This document shows positions 38,313-48,130 of a DNA stretch of 64,000 bases, one piece after another. The translations under genes were made by a program, and so were the position numbers. Source of the stretch: an uncultured Halomicronema sp. (GTDB lineage Bacteria > Cyanobacteriota > Cyanobacteriia > Phormidesmidales > Phormidesmidaceae); assembly GCA_937899725.1 (NCBI GenBank), contig CALCCA010000112.1:1-64000 (forward strand). Reading direction: 5' to 3'. Every line of letters begins with the position of its first letter. Position 1 is the stretch's first letter. The notes under the pieces are model-generated. The model was not told the DNA's origin, did no database searches, and saw only the letters and a list, made by a program, of their open reading frames with translations.

Positions 38313-40594
38313 GTCGTGGGCAGGGGCTTAATGCGGAGGTTGCCGGTGAGAAACCGAGGCTGAAACAGCACGCGCAGCAAAATCCATAGCGATCGCAATT
38401 CACCCGGCGAGTTCCACCGCTTCCACTGGCCGGGACGGCAAAAGAGCATTTCGATCAGCTGTCGTTGTTGGGTCATGGTCAGCGGCTCAAAGGCCACCAT
38501 CGCTAACGGAAAATCTTCCTGATCTGATGTCTCAATCAGTTTGCCGGGGAGCGAGAGTGCTGCCTCGGCAATCACTAAGGTCACGCTGCGCTCCTCCCCC
38601 GGTGCCAGTGGCGGTAGCCCCCGCTGAGTGAGGGCAATAACGGTCCCCGTTTCGGCCATGTGCTCGGTGACGCCCCACCAGGACGTTAGCCGAATTTGCC
38701 CCGTGGCCTCGGGCGTTTCTACCACCAGCCGCACGACTCGCCGCAACGCGAGCCAAACGTCGTTCTGGGGGGTGGGCACATCCAGCAAAATCAACAAGGC
38801 GATCGCCAGCATGATGAGGTTGTAGGCACTCCACATCCAGCCGATGGCCAACCCGCGGGGATAGTAATCACTGCCGCCCATCATCGCTAAGCACCAGCCT
38901 AAATTACGCCAGAGGCTAATCGCCGTGAGAAAAAAGACGATGAGTAGGGGCCAAGCCAGTTTCCAGTTAAAGACAAACCGTTGGCGGCTGATGCCCTTGG
39001 GCGTCACGTGAAACCCTTGAGAAAAGGGCTGCAGCAGGGCCTGAATCACCGTCGCGGCTAAAGGAAACACCAACACGAGGGTATAGACATCGGACAACAG
39101 TGCCGATCGGGCTCGATGATTTAGCCAGCTAAACACCGTGAGCTGCACCAAATAGTAAGGCAAAAAGAAATACAGCACCTCTGCCGTTGAGGCCTGAATC
39201 GGAATCACCTGCAAAAACGTATAGGCTAGCGGCATGAGCAGAAACACAATGCGGGGGATGCTGCTAAACCAGTGCAGCAGCCCTTCTAAGTGGGCCAACC
39301 GCTGAATCGGCGTCAGCCCCGGAATGGTGAGCGGGTTGGACTCGATGAAAAACGCCTGCAGCGTGCCCTGAGCCCAGCGAATTCGCTGTGTGGCATGGGC
39401 GGCGATCGTCTCTGCCGCCAGACCCGCGCTGAGCTTTTCCTCCAGATAAATGACCTGGTTACCTTGGGCCGCGAGCCGCACAGCGGTGAAATAGTCTTCG
39501 CTTAGGGACTCAGTCACAAAGCCACCAGTTGCTTCGAGCGCGGCGCGGCGCACTACAAATGACGTGCCCGAGCAAACCACTCCGCCGACGCCATCACGCA
39601 TGGGCTGAATCTGGCGATAAAACACCTCCTCATCAGGCGTGAGAATGCCTTCGAGTCCGAGGTTGCGAGCGATCGGGTCAGGATTGTAGAAACTTTGCGG
39701 CGTCTGCACTAGCGCCACCTGCGGGTCTTGAAAAAAACCGACGGTGCGCCAGAGAAAATTGCGAGTGGGCACAAAATCTGCATCAAAGGAAACGATCAGC
39801 TCGCCTGCAGTCTGGGCGATCGCATGATTTAAGTTACCGGCCTTGGCGTGGTGATTGTCGGGCCGGGTGAGATACTCACAGCCGAGTTCTGCCGCTAAGG
39901 CTTGAATGGCAGGACGCCGGGTGTCATCCAGCAAGTAAACGGTGGTGTCGGGATAGTCCATTGCCTGGCAGCCAATCACCGTTCGTCGCAGAATAAACGC
40001 TGGCTCATCATAGGTGGGAATAAACACATCTACCCTTGGCGTATAGCGCCCCGCGATCACCTCACCCTGCAGCTGATCGGCCTGGGGGCGGCGATCGCTC
40101 ACCCGCAGCAGCAGTACCAGCTGAATAATGCTGCCCGTCACCCCTAACAGCTCCATGACCAGCAACAAAATGCTCAAGGTGCCGCTCAGGGGCGTCGCGA
40201 GGTTGAGCGTTGAGAGAATGCGCCAAGATAAGTAGCGCAACAGCAGCCCAAGCAGAATCGCGATCACGATAATCCGTGACCAGGTTTGGGGCCTCGGGGA
40301 CACTTTGGTAATCATCCAGGCCACCAAAAACAGTGTCACCGTGGGGACTAGCAGATAGCGCCCAGCCAGCATCGGTGCTTCGGCCCACACGGGTGGATTG
40401 GCCTGAATGCCAGCGATTTGCGCAAAAATGCTGGAAATTTGCGACTGGCCCGCAAACCAGGCGATCGCAATGCCCGCTGCACCCACCACAATGCTGATGA
40501 GGACAAACGTGGCCCAACGCACGGAACCGACCGCTGGCTGGGTCGGCTCCGGCGAGGCCGTTGACCGTGTCTGAACGGGAGGCAAGGTCTTCAT
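38303..40594 (-). CDS. Cellulose-synthase-like family 2 glycosyltransferase
   Basis: The protein has about 763 residues. It is a processive membrane beta-glycosyltransferase with N-terminal helices (about 30-50, 75-95, 105-170), the GT2 catalytic core and four or more C-terminal helices. Active-site motifs: VDVFIPTYDEP, LDDTRRP, SFDADFVPT, SLSEDYFTAVRLA (the TED position) and QRIRWAQGTLQ (QxxRW). A C-terminal cytoplasmic region (about 630-730) resembles a PilZ domain in place but its c-di-GMP motifs are weak. No BcsB or BcsC genes are adjacent. The polymer could be cellulose or another beta-glucan. ATG 40663 is an alternative start. Confidence 0.88.
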   Translation of the reverse strand: MKTLPPVQTRSTASPEPTQPAVGSVRWATFVLISIVVGAAGIAIAWFAGQSQISSIFAQIAGIQANPPVWAEAPMLAGRYLLVPTVTLFLVAWMITKVSPRPQTWSRIIVIAILLGLLLRYLSWRILSTLNLATPLSGTLSILLLVMELLGVTGSIIQLVLLLRVSDRRPQADQLQGEVIAGRYTPRVDVFIPTYDEPAFILRRTVIGCQAMDYPDTTVYLLDDTRRPAIQALAAELGCEYLTRPDNHHAKAGNLNHAIAQTAGELIVSFDADFVPTRNFLWRTVGFFQDPQVALVQTPQSFYNPDPIARNLGLEGILTPDEEVFYRQIQPMRDGVGGVVCSGTSFVVRRAALEATGGFVTESLSEDYFTAVRLAAQGNQVIYLEEKLSAGLAAETIAAHATQRIRWAQGTLQAFFIESNPLTIPGLTPIQRLAHLEGLLHWFSSIPRIVFLLMPLAYTFLQVIPIQASTAEVLYFFLPYYLVQLTVFSWLNHRARSALLSDVYTLVLVFPLAATVIQALLQPFSQGFHVTPKGISRQRFVFNWKLAWPLLIVFFLTAISLWRNLGWCLAMMGGSDYYPRGLAIGWMWSAYNLIMLAIALLILLDVPTPQNDVWLALRRVVRLVVETPEATGQIRLTSWWGVTEHMAETGTVIALTQRGLPPLAPGEERSVTLVIAEAALSLPGKLIETSDQEDFPLAMVAFEPLTMTQQRQLIEMLFCRPGQWKRWNSPGELRSLWILLRVLFQPRFLTGNLRIKPLPTTQG

Positions 40595-41143
40595 AGGGGG
40601 CGCCGGGGTAGAAAGAGTAGAGGGTCGGGCGTGGAGAATGAGTGGGATAACGGGTATCGCCAATGGGGCGCCGGGGTCGCTTCAGGGCTCCATAGCTGCG
40701 CCCTGAACGGCCATCAGCTAAGCAATCAGGTCAACTACTTTCCTCGCTCGGCAAGGGCAACGCCTTATCCGATCTCACCGTAATTCACCCATTTAATATT
40801 CATAGTGGGGCTTTAAAGGTTTTAAAAAGCTGCTAAATGTGGCCGAATCAGCCGCCTTCAATCAATAAAATTACTGAGACAAGTCACTGCATAATAAATG
40901 CGAACAGGGATGCTTTGGTCGGAAAGTCAAGGTCGATGGACTCCCTCAAGGCAACCTGTTCTCTATTGTGCCAAGTTAACCGACCGACTGCTGACTCATC
41001 TAAATCCCCCGCGATCGCGCGATCAGAACGCTGCTGCTGCCCGGAAAAAGCAGCGGGAAGGAGAACCGCGATCGCCGCCCTGCAGTCAGCCGCCGCACGT
41101 TATCGTAAGACTGACGAGCCCGTGAATTCAGAGATATCACCCT
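40595..41143. other. Intergenic region between divergent genes
   Basis: This is the gap between the glycosyltransferase and the GST-like gene. Short ORFs overlap in several frames without motifs. It presumably holds both promoters; I cannot assign elements. Confidence 0.3.
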
Positions 41144-42349
41144 ATGGCGACGCAGTGCCTGAGCTGGCAAGAGCTGGAAACCCTGACAGATTACGCGATC
41201 GACCGCGTCAATGGCCCGACCAATGCCCAAGCGCGACTGCGGCTATTTGGCCAAGACGAGTCGGCGGTGCGCGTCACGCTCTACCGCGATAATCATGCCT
41301 GGTGTCCCTATTGCCAAAAAGTCTGGCTCTGGCTGGAAGAACAGCAGATTCCCTATCGCATCGAAAAGATCACGATGTTTTGCTACGGCAAGAAGGAAGC
41401 CTGGTACAAACGCAAAGTTCCCTCAGGCATGCTGCCGGCCCTAGAACTCGATGGTCGCCTGATCACCGAAAGCGATGACATTTTGCTGGCCCTAGAGCGT
41501 ACCTTTGGGCCGCTGGCCTACGGCATGCAAGATCGGCAAGTGATGCCCCTGCGCCAGCTCGAACGGCTGCTGTTTCGCGCTTGGTGCTATTGGTTGTGCT
41601 ATCAGTCACGATCGCCCCGCGAAGAACAGCACAATCGCGAGCAGTTCATTCAAGTCGTCGCCCAGGTCGAAGACGCCCTCAGTCAGACACCAGGGCCGTT
41701 CTTTCTCGATCCCTTCAGCACGGCTGACGTGATCTTCACGCCCTACGTCGAGCGCATGAATGCCAGCCTGTATTACTACAAAGGCTATTCCCTACGGGAA
41801 GCGAATCCCCATCTGTCGGTCTGGTTTGACGGGCTAGAGAGCCGCTCCACCTATCGCGGTACCCAGAGCGATTTTCACACCCATGTGCATGATTTGCCGC
41901 CGCAAATGGGCGGCTGCTATGACAACGGCGAACCCCCAACCCTGGCCTATCAGCAGCGGGTCGATCAGGGGCCGTGGCTGGGGTTGCCCGATGTCACCTA
42001 TCCCGAACCGGAGTCGGCACGAGCCGAAGCACTGCAGCGAGTGTTGCGGCATCGCCCGAATCTGCTGCGCGTCAACCCGATAGAGAGCGACACGTTTGAC
42101 CCGGCCCTGCGCTGTGCGCTGACTCACCTGATGACGGGCGAAACCACATCGCCGCCCCCCGGCACGGATAAAGGTTTGCGATATTTGCGCGATCGCATCA
42201 GCGTGCCCCGCGATATGTCGATTTATGCGGCCAAGCGCCTCCGCGCCTCGTTAGAACACACCGCCGCCCTCGTTGGCGATCAGCAAGGCCCCGAAATTTC
42301 GCCTAAACATCGCCACGACCAAAACCCACTCGATTTTGCGCCAGTGTGA
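41144..42349 (+). CDS. Glutathione S-transferase family protein, long cyanobacterial form
   Basis: The 401-residue protein has a thioredoxin-fold N-terminal domain with a CPYC active site (near 55-58, [16 protein letters not shown]), the cis-Pro in [14 protein letters not shown] and the GSH-binding ESDDIL. A helical GST C-domain follows ([17 protein letters not shown]), then an extra 130-residue C-terminal part typical of a cyanobacterial/plastid subgroup. It probably reduces or conjugates with glutathione, but the substrate is unknown. A dispersed repeat follows. Confidence 0.88.
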   Translation: MATQCLSWQELETLTDYAIDRVNGPTNAQARLRLFGQDESAVRVTLYRDNHAWCPYCQKVWLWLEEQQIPYRIEKITMFCYGKKEAWYKRKVPSGMLPALELDGRLITESDDILLALERTFGPLAYGMQDRQVMPLRQLERLLFRAWCYWLCYQSRSPREEQHNREQFIQVVAQVEDALSQTPGPFFLDPFSTADVIFTPYVERMNASLYYYKGYSLREANPHLSVWFDGLESRSTYRGTQSDFHTHVHDLPPQMGGCYDNGEPPTLAYQQRVDQGPWLGLPDVTYPEPESARAEALQRVLRHRPNLLRVNPIESDTFDPALRCALTHLMTGETTSPPPGTDKGLRYLRDRISVPRDMSIYAAKRLRASLEHTAALVGDQQGPEISPKHRHDQNPLDFAPV

Positions 42350-42408
42350 GTCCTGGATCGCAGGGGTTTGGCAGTGCCAAACTACCTGTTTAGCCCAGCA
42401 TCCTCCTA

Positions 42409-42496
42409 GATCCCCCTCAATCCCCCTTGAAAAGGGGGACTTCAAAGCCAGCTCATGAATAGCTCCCTTTTTAAGGGGGCAGCGCAGCGGGGGATC
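42409..42496. repeat. Dispersed palindromic repeat (MITE-like)
   Basis: Terminal inverted repeats GATCCCCC (42409-42416) and GGGGGATC (42489-42496) bound an 88-bp element that itself contains CCCCCTT/AAGGGGG and CTCCCTTTTTAAGGGGG. It matches, from memory, a repeat scattered through many cyanobacterial genomes. It lies in the gap between convergent genes. Confidence 0.75.
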
Positions 42497-42597
42497 ACAG
42501 ACTACGCTAAACACATACGGGCCAAAACCCCACAGAAAATTGTCTATTCTGGGGGCGGCTTTTAAGAAGCATCCCTGCCCCGATTTGTGTCAGCAGC

Positions 42598-43347
42598 TTA
42601 TTCTGAGGAACAGATCTGATCGGCGTAGGGCGCGGGCACCACAATGTAGCCCGCTGCGCCATCGCCCAATACCCAGTTGCGAGCCAAGCCCCACCACCAC
42701 CAGTGAGCCCCGGCATAGGCACAGGTCACACTGTCGAGCTGATCTTCCACGACCTTGAGCGCCTGACCGCCGCTGGGCACTGCCGGCAAAACCTGTGCCG
42801 GTAGCGGTAAGGCCGGTGTCAGGGTCGGAAAGGTGGCAATTTGCAGACTGCGCAGCTGGTCGAGCGCTTGCCGCCGCGCGGCAATCCGGCCCTTCTTATA
42901 CTTCAAAATGCGCTCTAACCGAAACAGGTGAATCGTGGCGGGGTGAGGAAACAGCTCAATCTGATAGCGGCCCACCTTCTGGGGCGTCATGGTGGGTGCA
43001 TGGCGAAATCCTCGCGCCTCGAGTGCTAAGCCAAAGTCAATTAGTGTGGCCGCAAAGGGCCGATCGCGATTGGCCGGATAACAGCCCGCATCATATTTAC
43101 CAAAGTAGCGGTGGGCCAGGCGATCGCAAATCCGCATCCCCGTTGCGTTAGGAATGAGGGTCGGCGCATCCACCGCAATCAGGGCGGGCTCATCGGGTGC
43201 CACTTGGCGATCAATCCACGCTAAAACGTCGGCCCGCGAGGCATAGTGTGCCAGCGTGACCAGTTCTAGCCCCGCTGCGGTGCGCTGCAGACAGCAAACG
43301 CCGCTGCCGCCAGACTGCCAGCCCAAATCAATTCCTAAAAAGCGCAT
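42598..43347 (-). CDS. DUF429-family protein, predicted RNase H-like nuclease
   Basis: The 249-residue protein begins MRFLGIDLGWQSGG, with the first Asp of an RNase H fold. It continues with LIAVDAPTLIPN and the family phrase RICDRLAHRYFGKYDAGCYPAN, and a late Asp in LDSVTCAYAGAHW. These are DUF429 hallmarks. The biological role of the family is not established. It is a single gene between the GST gene and a G-rich tandem repeat. Confidence 0.82.
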   Translation of the reverse strand: MRFLGIDLGWQSGGSGVCCLQRTAAGLELVTLAHYASRADVLAWIDRQVAPDEPALIAVDAPTLIPNATGMRICDRLAHRYFGKYDAGCYPANRDRPFAATLIDFGLALEARGFRHAPTMTPQKVGRYQIELFPHPATIHLFRLERILKYKKGRIAARRQALDQLRSLQIATFPTLTPALPLPAQVLPAVPSGGQALKVVEDQLDSVTCAYAGAHWWWWGLARNWVLGDGAAGYIVVPAPYADQICSSE

Positions 43348-43383
43348 CCACCACCTGGTGATCTCCCCTTAAGCACTGTAAGG

Positions 43384-43461
43384 GGTAGGAGGTGGGGAGG
43401 GGAGAGTCGGGGAGTGGAGGGTGGAGGGTCGGGGGTTGGAGGGTAGGGGGCAGGGGACGAG
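43384..43461. repeat. G-rich heptamer-type tandem repeat
   Basis: About ten degenerate units of 7-8 bp (such as TGGAGGG, TCGGGGG, TAGGGGG) run in tandem on the plus strand. They resemble the heptameric short tandemly repeated repetitive (STRR) sequences of cyanobacteria. The G-runs could also form G-quadruplexes. Confidence 0.75.
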
Positions 43462-43623
43462 GCTGCAGAAGAGTCGTTGTGATGCAGACGGAGCCTGAGT
43501 TTAGGAGGCTTTCAGGGCATGGGTGCGCTGGCTGGCGCGAGCAAAATCTCTCGTGAATTCCCGGATAGCTTGGGTAAACTCTTGAGTGCAGGGTTATATG
43601 CACTTTTTCCCTAGGAACTTTAT

Positions 43624-45090
43624 ATGGCGATCGCACTCTCCCCCTCCACTTTTATTCATAAGCCCATCAAGTTTGGCACTGACGGTTGGCGGGGCATGAT
43701 GGCGGCTGATTTCACCTTTGAGCGTGTGCAGCAGGTCGCGCAGGTGGCCGCCCACGTGCTCAAGCAGTGCTACGGCGAACAAACCGGCAGCAACACCGTG
43801 ATTGTGGGGCACGATCGCCGATTTCTCTCGCCCGAATTTGCCCGCACGGCAGCGGAGGCGATCGCGGCGCAGGGTTTCGATGTCATGTTGTCAGAGGATT
43901 TTGCTCCCACCCCAGCCTTTAGCTGGGCGGCGAAAGATCAGGGTGCTCTGGGTGCGGTCGTGATTACGGCCAGTCATAACCCGGCCGCTTACAACGGGTT
44001 CAAAATCAAAAGTGCCTTTGGCGGATCGGTGCCCCTAGAGGTCACGCAAAAAGTAGAAGCTCAGTTAGATCAAACCTTTACTCCAGCAGCTCAGCCCGGT
44101 AAGCTAACGCGCTTTGATCCGTGGGCCAGCTATTGCCAAGAGCTGCAGTCGAAGGTGGATCTGGCGGCGATTCAGGCGGCGATCACCAATGGTCAGCTGA
44201 CGGTGTTTGCCGATGTCATGCATGGGTCGGCAGCGACGGGGCTCGCCCGCTTGCTCGGTCAGCCAGTACAAGAGTTGAACACCGACGCCGATCCCCTGTT
44301 TGAAGGGGGCGCCCCAGAACCGTTGCCCAAGTATCTGCAGCGCATGTTGAAGAAGATTGCCGCCTATCAGCCCGAAGTGGCGGGTGGCTTGGTGGCTGGC
44401 CTGGTGTTTGATGGTGACAGCGATCGCATCGCGGCGGTCGATGGTCGGGGCCAGTTTCTCAGCTCGCAGATTTTGATTCCTATCCTGATCGACCACTTAA
44501 CGCAGGTGCACGGCTACTCGGGCGAAGTGATCAAAACGATCAGTGGTTCTAATTTGATTCCTCAGGTGGCGGCACTCCACAACTTGCCGCTGCATGAAAC
44601 CGCTGTCGGCTACAAATACATTGCCGATCGCATGCTGGAGTCACAGGCGCTGATCGGCGGCGAAGAGTCGGGCGGTGTCGGGTATGGGCACCACATTCCG
44701 GAACGGGATGCCCTGCTGTCGGCCCTCTATGTGCTGGAGGCGGTGGTGAAATCAGGCATGGACCTGAGCGATCGCTATCGGCAGCTGCAAGAAAAAACGG
44801 GCTATTTTTCTGATTACGATCGCATTGATTTGCCGCTGCCCAACATGACCATCCGCGATCAGCTGCTGCAAGAGTTGCAGACCAACTGTCCGCAAACCGT
44901 GGCGGGCAAAGCGGTTACCCACTGTCTCTCCATCGATGGCTATAAGCTGACGCTGGCCGATGGGAGCTGGTTGCTCATCCGCTTTAGTGGCACGGAGCCC
45001 GTGCTGCGACTCTACAGCGAGGCCAGCACGTTAGAAGAGGTGCATAAACATCTCAATTGGGCGAAAGACTGGGCCACCGCGATCGGCTAA
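43624..45090 (+). CDS. Phosphoglucomutase/phosphomannomutase family protein
   Basis: The 488-residue member of the alpha-D-phosphohexomutase superfamily has FGTDGWRGMMAADFT, phosphoserine loop VVITASHNPAAYNGFK, metal loop FDGDSDRIAAV, sugar loop GGEESGGVGYGHH and phosphate-binding IRFSGTEPVLRLY. The bacterial PMM/PGM subfamily differs from the PGM at 991 and may act on mannose or glucose phosphates. It is a single gene with a start close to the G-rich repeat. Confidence 0.93.
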   Translation: MAIALSPSTFIHKPIKFGTDGWRGMMAADFTFERVQQVAQVAAHVLKQCYGEQTGSNTVIVGHDRRFLSPEFARTAAEAIAAQGFDVMLSEDFAPTPAFSWAAKDQGALGAVVITASHNPAAYNGFKIKSAFGGSVPLEVTQKVEAQLDQTFTPAAQPGKLTRFDPWASYCQELQSKVDLAAIQAAITNGQLTVFADVMHGSAATGLARLLGQPVQELNTDADPLFEGGAPEPLPKYLQRMLKKIAAYQPEVAGGLVAGLVFDGDSDRIAAVDGRGQFLSSQILIPILIDHLTQVHGYSGEVIKTISGSNLIPQVAALHNLPLHETAVGYKYIADRMLESQALIGGEESGGVGYGHHIPERDALLSALYVLEAVVKSGMDLSDRYRQLQEKTGYFSDYDRIDLPLPNMTIRDQLLQELQTNCPQTVAGKAVTHCLSIDGYKLTLADGSWLLIRFSGTEPVLRLYSEASTLEEVHKHLNWAKDWATAIG

Positions 45091-45141
45091 TCTACAGGTT
45101 CGACCATCGACAGCCCACTCATTGAGAATTGAGATTGGCCG

Positions 45142-46701
45142 TTAATTGATTCGTTTATTTTCGCCCTCTTCTTTGCCCGAATTTTTGACGTTCACAATTC
45201 GCTTTAACAAGCTGAACCAGAAGTTCGCCCCCATTGAGAGCGCGAAGCCAGTGATTAACCAGCCGATCGCCCGGCGGGGAATCAAGGGCACGAACCAGCT
45301 TTCTTGCGCCAACTGTTGCTTGTCGGTCACGGCTTCGCTGTAGCCCAGCGGAATCGGTAAACCGCTCAGGACGCTGTCCACTTCTTCTTCTAACTGCGCG
45401 ATTGCTGCGCCCTCAGGATTGGCCGTGGCGAATTCTTCAGCGGCTTGGGTAACGGCATTGCGAATCGCCGGATCCCGCGATAGCCGATCTAACATATGCA
45501 GCGAGTCAGCGTTGAGTGAAATGGCGATCGCGAAACCAATCAAAAGGCTCACTGCCTTGGCATTGCGGCGATAGACGCCAGAAGCTCGATTCATGCCTCG
45601 ATCAAACCACGCCTCGACTTCTATCCCCAGAGACTGCACGTCGCTTTCGAGATCGGCCAGATAGATCTTGAGATTGCTGACGGAATCATCCTTCAGATCT
45701 TGCATGGTGCTGAGCACGGTATCGCTCGCCGTTGCGGCTAACGAACTGCGCGCCTTTTCGGCCAGTGAAATGAGATTGGCCTGCAGACTTTTCGGAAACA
45801 CTTGGCTGTCGAGCCGACTAATAATGGCTTTGGCCATCCCCGCATCTTTGCCGACTAAGCTTTTGAGTTCGTAGTAGGCTGGGCTGCTGCGATCGACAAT
45901 GGAAACGAGTTCTTGCAAGTTGGGCTGAATCGTTTTTATCAGGGCCGATTTATCTAAGGTGGTGCTGGCCAAAGTCTTTTTGAGATACTGCAGTCGCCGC
46001 ATAAAGGTCTCAGTGAGATGGTGATTGTCGGGCAAGACGTCTTGCGCAGCAGCAATAAACTCATCCAGCCGAAAAACCAGCCGATCAATAGTTTCTGATA
46101 GCGTCGTGCGCTTTTCTCTGAAATCACTGATCAGCTGACCAATTGACTGCTCTAAATCGCGAAATTCGGCATTGAGCAAAAATTCATTCGCCGTGCTGGC
46201 TCTGAGATCATTGACCATGTGATTAAGTGGCAGCAGCAGTTTGTCTTCCACAAATCGCCCAAGTCGACCTTCGAGCAAGACTTTCCTCAAATCTTCGATC
46301 TGCAGATTTTCTAACAGTGCCTGGGCAAAAGTTTTGCCGGGAATGTATGAGGGGCCGCTGGTTTTGTCACCAAAGACGTTGCGCGCGCGAGTGATTGTGC
46401 GATAAATCTGACCCACTATTTGGTTGATCAGCCGAAAGAAACCGGCGATGGGGCCAGTGGCTTCTTGGTTTAAGCTCCGCACAATTGGCGTGTCGTACAA
46501 CTGATCAGCAAAAGCCTGTGCCGCTTCTTTGCTCTCATCGTCATTTGCCGCAATCAACACTTCAATCGATCGCTTTAAATGCTCCGCCCGCCATTGCAGT
46601 AGCGTGCCAATGATTTCTTGAATTTCACTCGCCAGTAGGCTCAGGGTTAAGTAAATAAAAACTAAGCCGATCGCGATTTCTAAAATAAACGGGATGGTCA
46701 T
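45142..46701 (-). CDS. Membrane protein of unknown function with long helical domain
   Basis: The 519-residue protein opens with a membrane helix (IPFILEIAIGLVFIYLTLSLLASE). A long hydrophilic, strongly helical stretch follows (about 40-370), probably with coiled coil. Two more membrane helices near 395-415 and 490-510 frame a segment with RAIGWLITGFALSMGANFWF. I recognise no catalytic motif. The start residues are typical of a conserved bacterial membrane family, but I cannot name it. It is a single gene, convergent with the mutase. Confidence 0.7.
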   Translation of the reverse strand: MTIPFILEIAIGLVFIYLTLSLLASEIQEIIGTLLQWRAEHLKRSIEVLIAANDDESKEAAQAFADQLYDTPIVRSLNQEATGPIAGFFRLINQIVGQIYRTITRARNVFGDKTSGPSYIPGKTFAQALLENLQIEDLRKVLLEGRLGRFVEDKLLLPLNHMVNDLRASTANEFLLNAEFRDLEQSIGQLISDFREKRTTLSETIDRLVFRLDEFIAAAQDVLPDNHHLTETFMRRLQYLKKTLASTTLDKSALIKTIQPNLQELVSIVDRSSPAYYELKSLVGKDAGMAKAIISRLDSQVFPKSLQANLISLAEKARSSLAATASDTVLSTMQDLKDDSVSNLKIYLADLESDVQSLGIEVEAWFDRGMNRASGVYRRNAKAVSLLIGFAIAISLNADSLHMLDRLSRDPAIRNAVTQAAEEFATANPEGAAIAQLEEEVDSVLSGLPIPLGYSEAVTDKQQLAQESWFVPLIPRRAIGWLITGFALSMGANFWFSLLKRIVNVKNSGKEEGENKRIN

Positions 46702-47055
46702 ATCGATTTCTCAGTGCAGACACACAAATGAAACGGCAGCTATCCGCAAAACGTCCTCAGCGACGACCAACTTGTTTTCATACAGCCGTGGCAAATCGGC
46801 ACTTAAGCGGCATCCAAGATGGTTGAGCAACCCCTCAAAATCTTTGACCTTTTAAGGTGACGAGGTTGACGGGTCGCATCAATCTAATCAACTATGGGCA
46901 CCGCAACAGCCCTGGGAAATTGAAGCACAGAGAGTTAGGAACTGCAGCTAGCGCCCTGATCAAGTCAAGCCAATTTGGCATATTGGGCGAGATGCTAACG
47001 TCGCCCCACCGGATGACTGCCAGACTCGCCGTCAGGAGCCATGCGATTCAATCTT
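46702..47055. other. Intergenic region upstream of the membrane hypothetical
   Basis: No ORF with a motif and no RNA recognised. It lies between two minus-strand genes and should hold the promoter of the hypothetical and the 3' end of the cyAbrB transcript. Confidence 0.3.
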
Positions 47056-47445
47056 TTAGTCTTCGGCATCGTCTTCGCCGAGCTGTTTGAGATGAATATG
47101 CTTACGACCCAGCGAAATCTCAAACTCATCCCCCGGTTTCAACCCCATCTGTTTGGTATAGGTTGAGCCAATGAGCAAATTCCCGTTAGATTGCACCGTA
47201 ATCCGATAGCTGGCACTCCGTCCCCCGCGTCCGTTCGTGCTCTGTTCGCTATCAAGTTCGATCCCTTCAGCGGCAATCAGCGCATTCATGAACTTCATCA
47301 TGTTGACGCGCTCGGCCCCACTTTTGGTGATGGTGTAATAGCCACACGCCTTCGCCTTTTCCTCTTTGGTGTAGTCTTCTAATTCCTTTACTTTTTGGAC
47401 AAGTGCCTGTCCAGTTAGCATCTCAACCTTTTGCTTTTCAGCCAT
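47056..47445 (-). CDS. AbrB-like transcriptional regulator (cyAbrB)
   Basis: The roughly 129-residue DNA-binding protein belongs to the cyanobacterial AbrB group: an N-terminal basic helical part (LTGQALVQKVKELEDYTKEEKAKACGYYT) and a C-terminal AbrB-like domain (SYRITVQSNGNLLIGSTYTKQMGLKPGDEFEI). These regulators affect carbon/nitrogen balance and hydrogenase genes in model strains. I cannot assign cyAbrB1 or cyAbrB2. I chose the ATG at 47445, which gives the conserved MAEKQ start; the frame extends to 47481. Confidence 0.92.
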   Translation of the reverse strand: MAEKQKVEMLTGQALVQKVKELEDYTKEEKAKACGYYTITKSGAERVNMMKFMNALIAAEGIELDSEQSTNGRGGRSASYRITVQSNGNLLIGSTYTKQMGLKPGDEFEISLGRKHIHLKQLGEDDAED

Positions 47446-48130
47446 TGTTGATGTCTCGTGATCTACAACAGTTCCGTACACATAGCGAAGGATGCATTAA
47501 AAATATTGCAAATCCTACCGCCGTTAACTGTAATCCCAAAATCAAAAAACAGATCTATCAGATTGCGTTTCTTAGCATTAATGTTGATTATGAAAAATAG
47601 AGATATTTGCTCCGGCGGCTGATTGAACTAATCCACCGAACTCATTGATCAAGGCAAAAATAATAGCGCAGAATCGGAAGCGTGAACGACTAATTTTGAC
47701 GTGATGTGTGTAGAAGGTAACTATCAAACCACTGAACACTAATTGTTAAATAACGCAGTCTGAGTCTGGAATTTTTAGCTCGATCCAGTACTGGCAGAGC
47801 GTAATCTTTATGGTTTTCACGCTGCTCATTGACGGGTTAATTAATCTCAGTCCTGGCCATTCCCCAACTGTCGACCACGTGGTCTCACTGTTGTCATTGG
47901 ATTCTGGTTGCAGCAGGTAAGTCGCGGTGAGTGGAGGCGATGGCGGTATGACGCCGTGGCTTTTGGCTGAAGCGACGAATGGGGGAAGTGGAGAAGCGGG
48001 TTGAAATTGCACGGCAAAGGGGCAGCGTAGGCCTGTGTCGCGATCGCCGATCGCGGCTGCCGTCACAGCCCTCCTACCAATGCCATCCCATGGGCTAAGT
48101 TAAATGAGCCATTGAGATCGGGAAATCGCC
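47446..48130. other. AT-rich intergenic region upstream of cyAbrB
   Basis: This 685-bp gap between divergent cyAbrB and Rrf2 genes is noticeably AT-rich near 47480-47760. A 106-codon minus-strand ORF (47746-48066) shows no motif and is not called. Long upstream regions are plausible for autoregulated cyAbrB. Confidence 0.35.

Noticed and set aside
43384-43461. CRISPR array
   Set aside because: Units are 7-8 bp, degenerate and contiguous, with no spacers. No other array-like pattern was seen in the window.
47746-48066. 106-codon minus-strand ORF upstream of Rrf2
   Set aside because: Composition is irregular, there is no ribosome site or motif, and it sits in an AT-rich regulatory gap.
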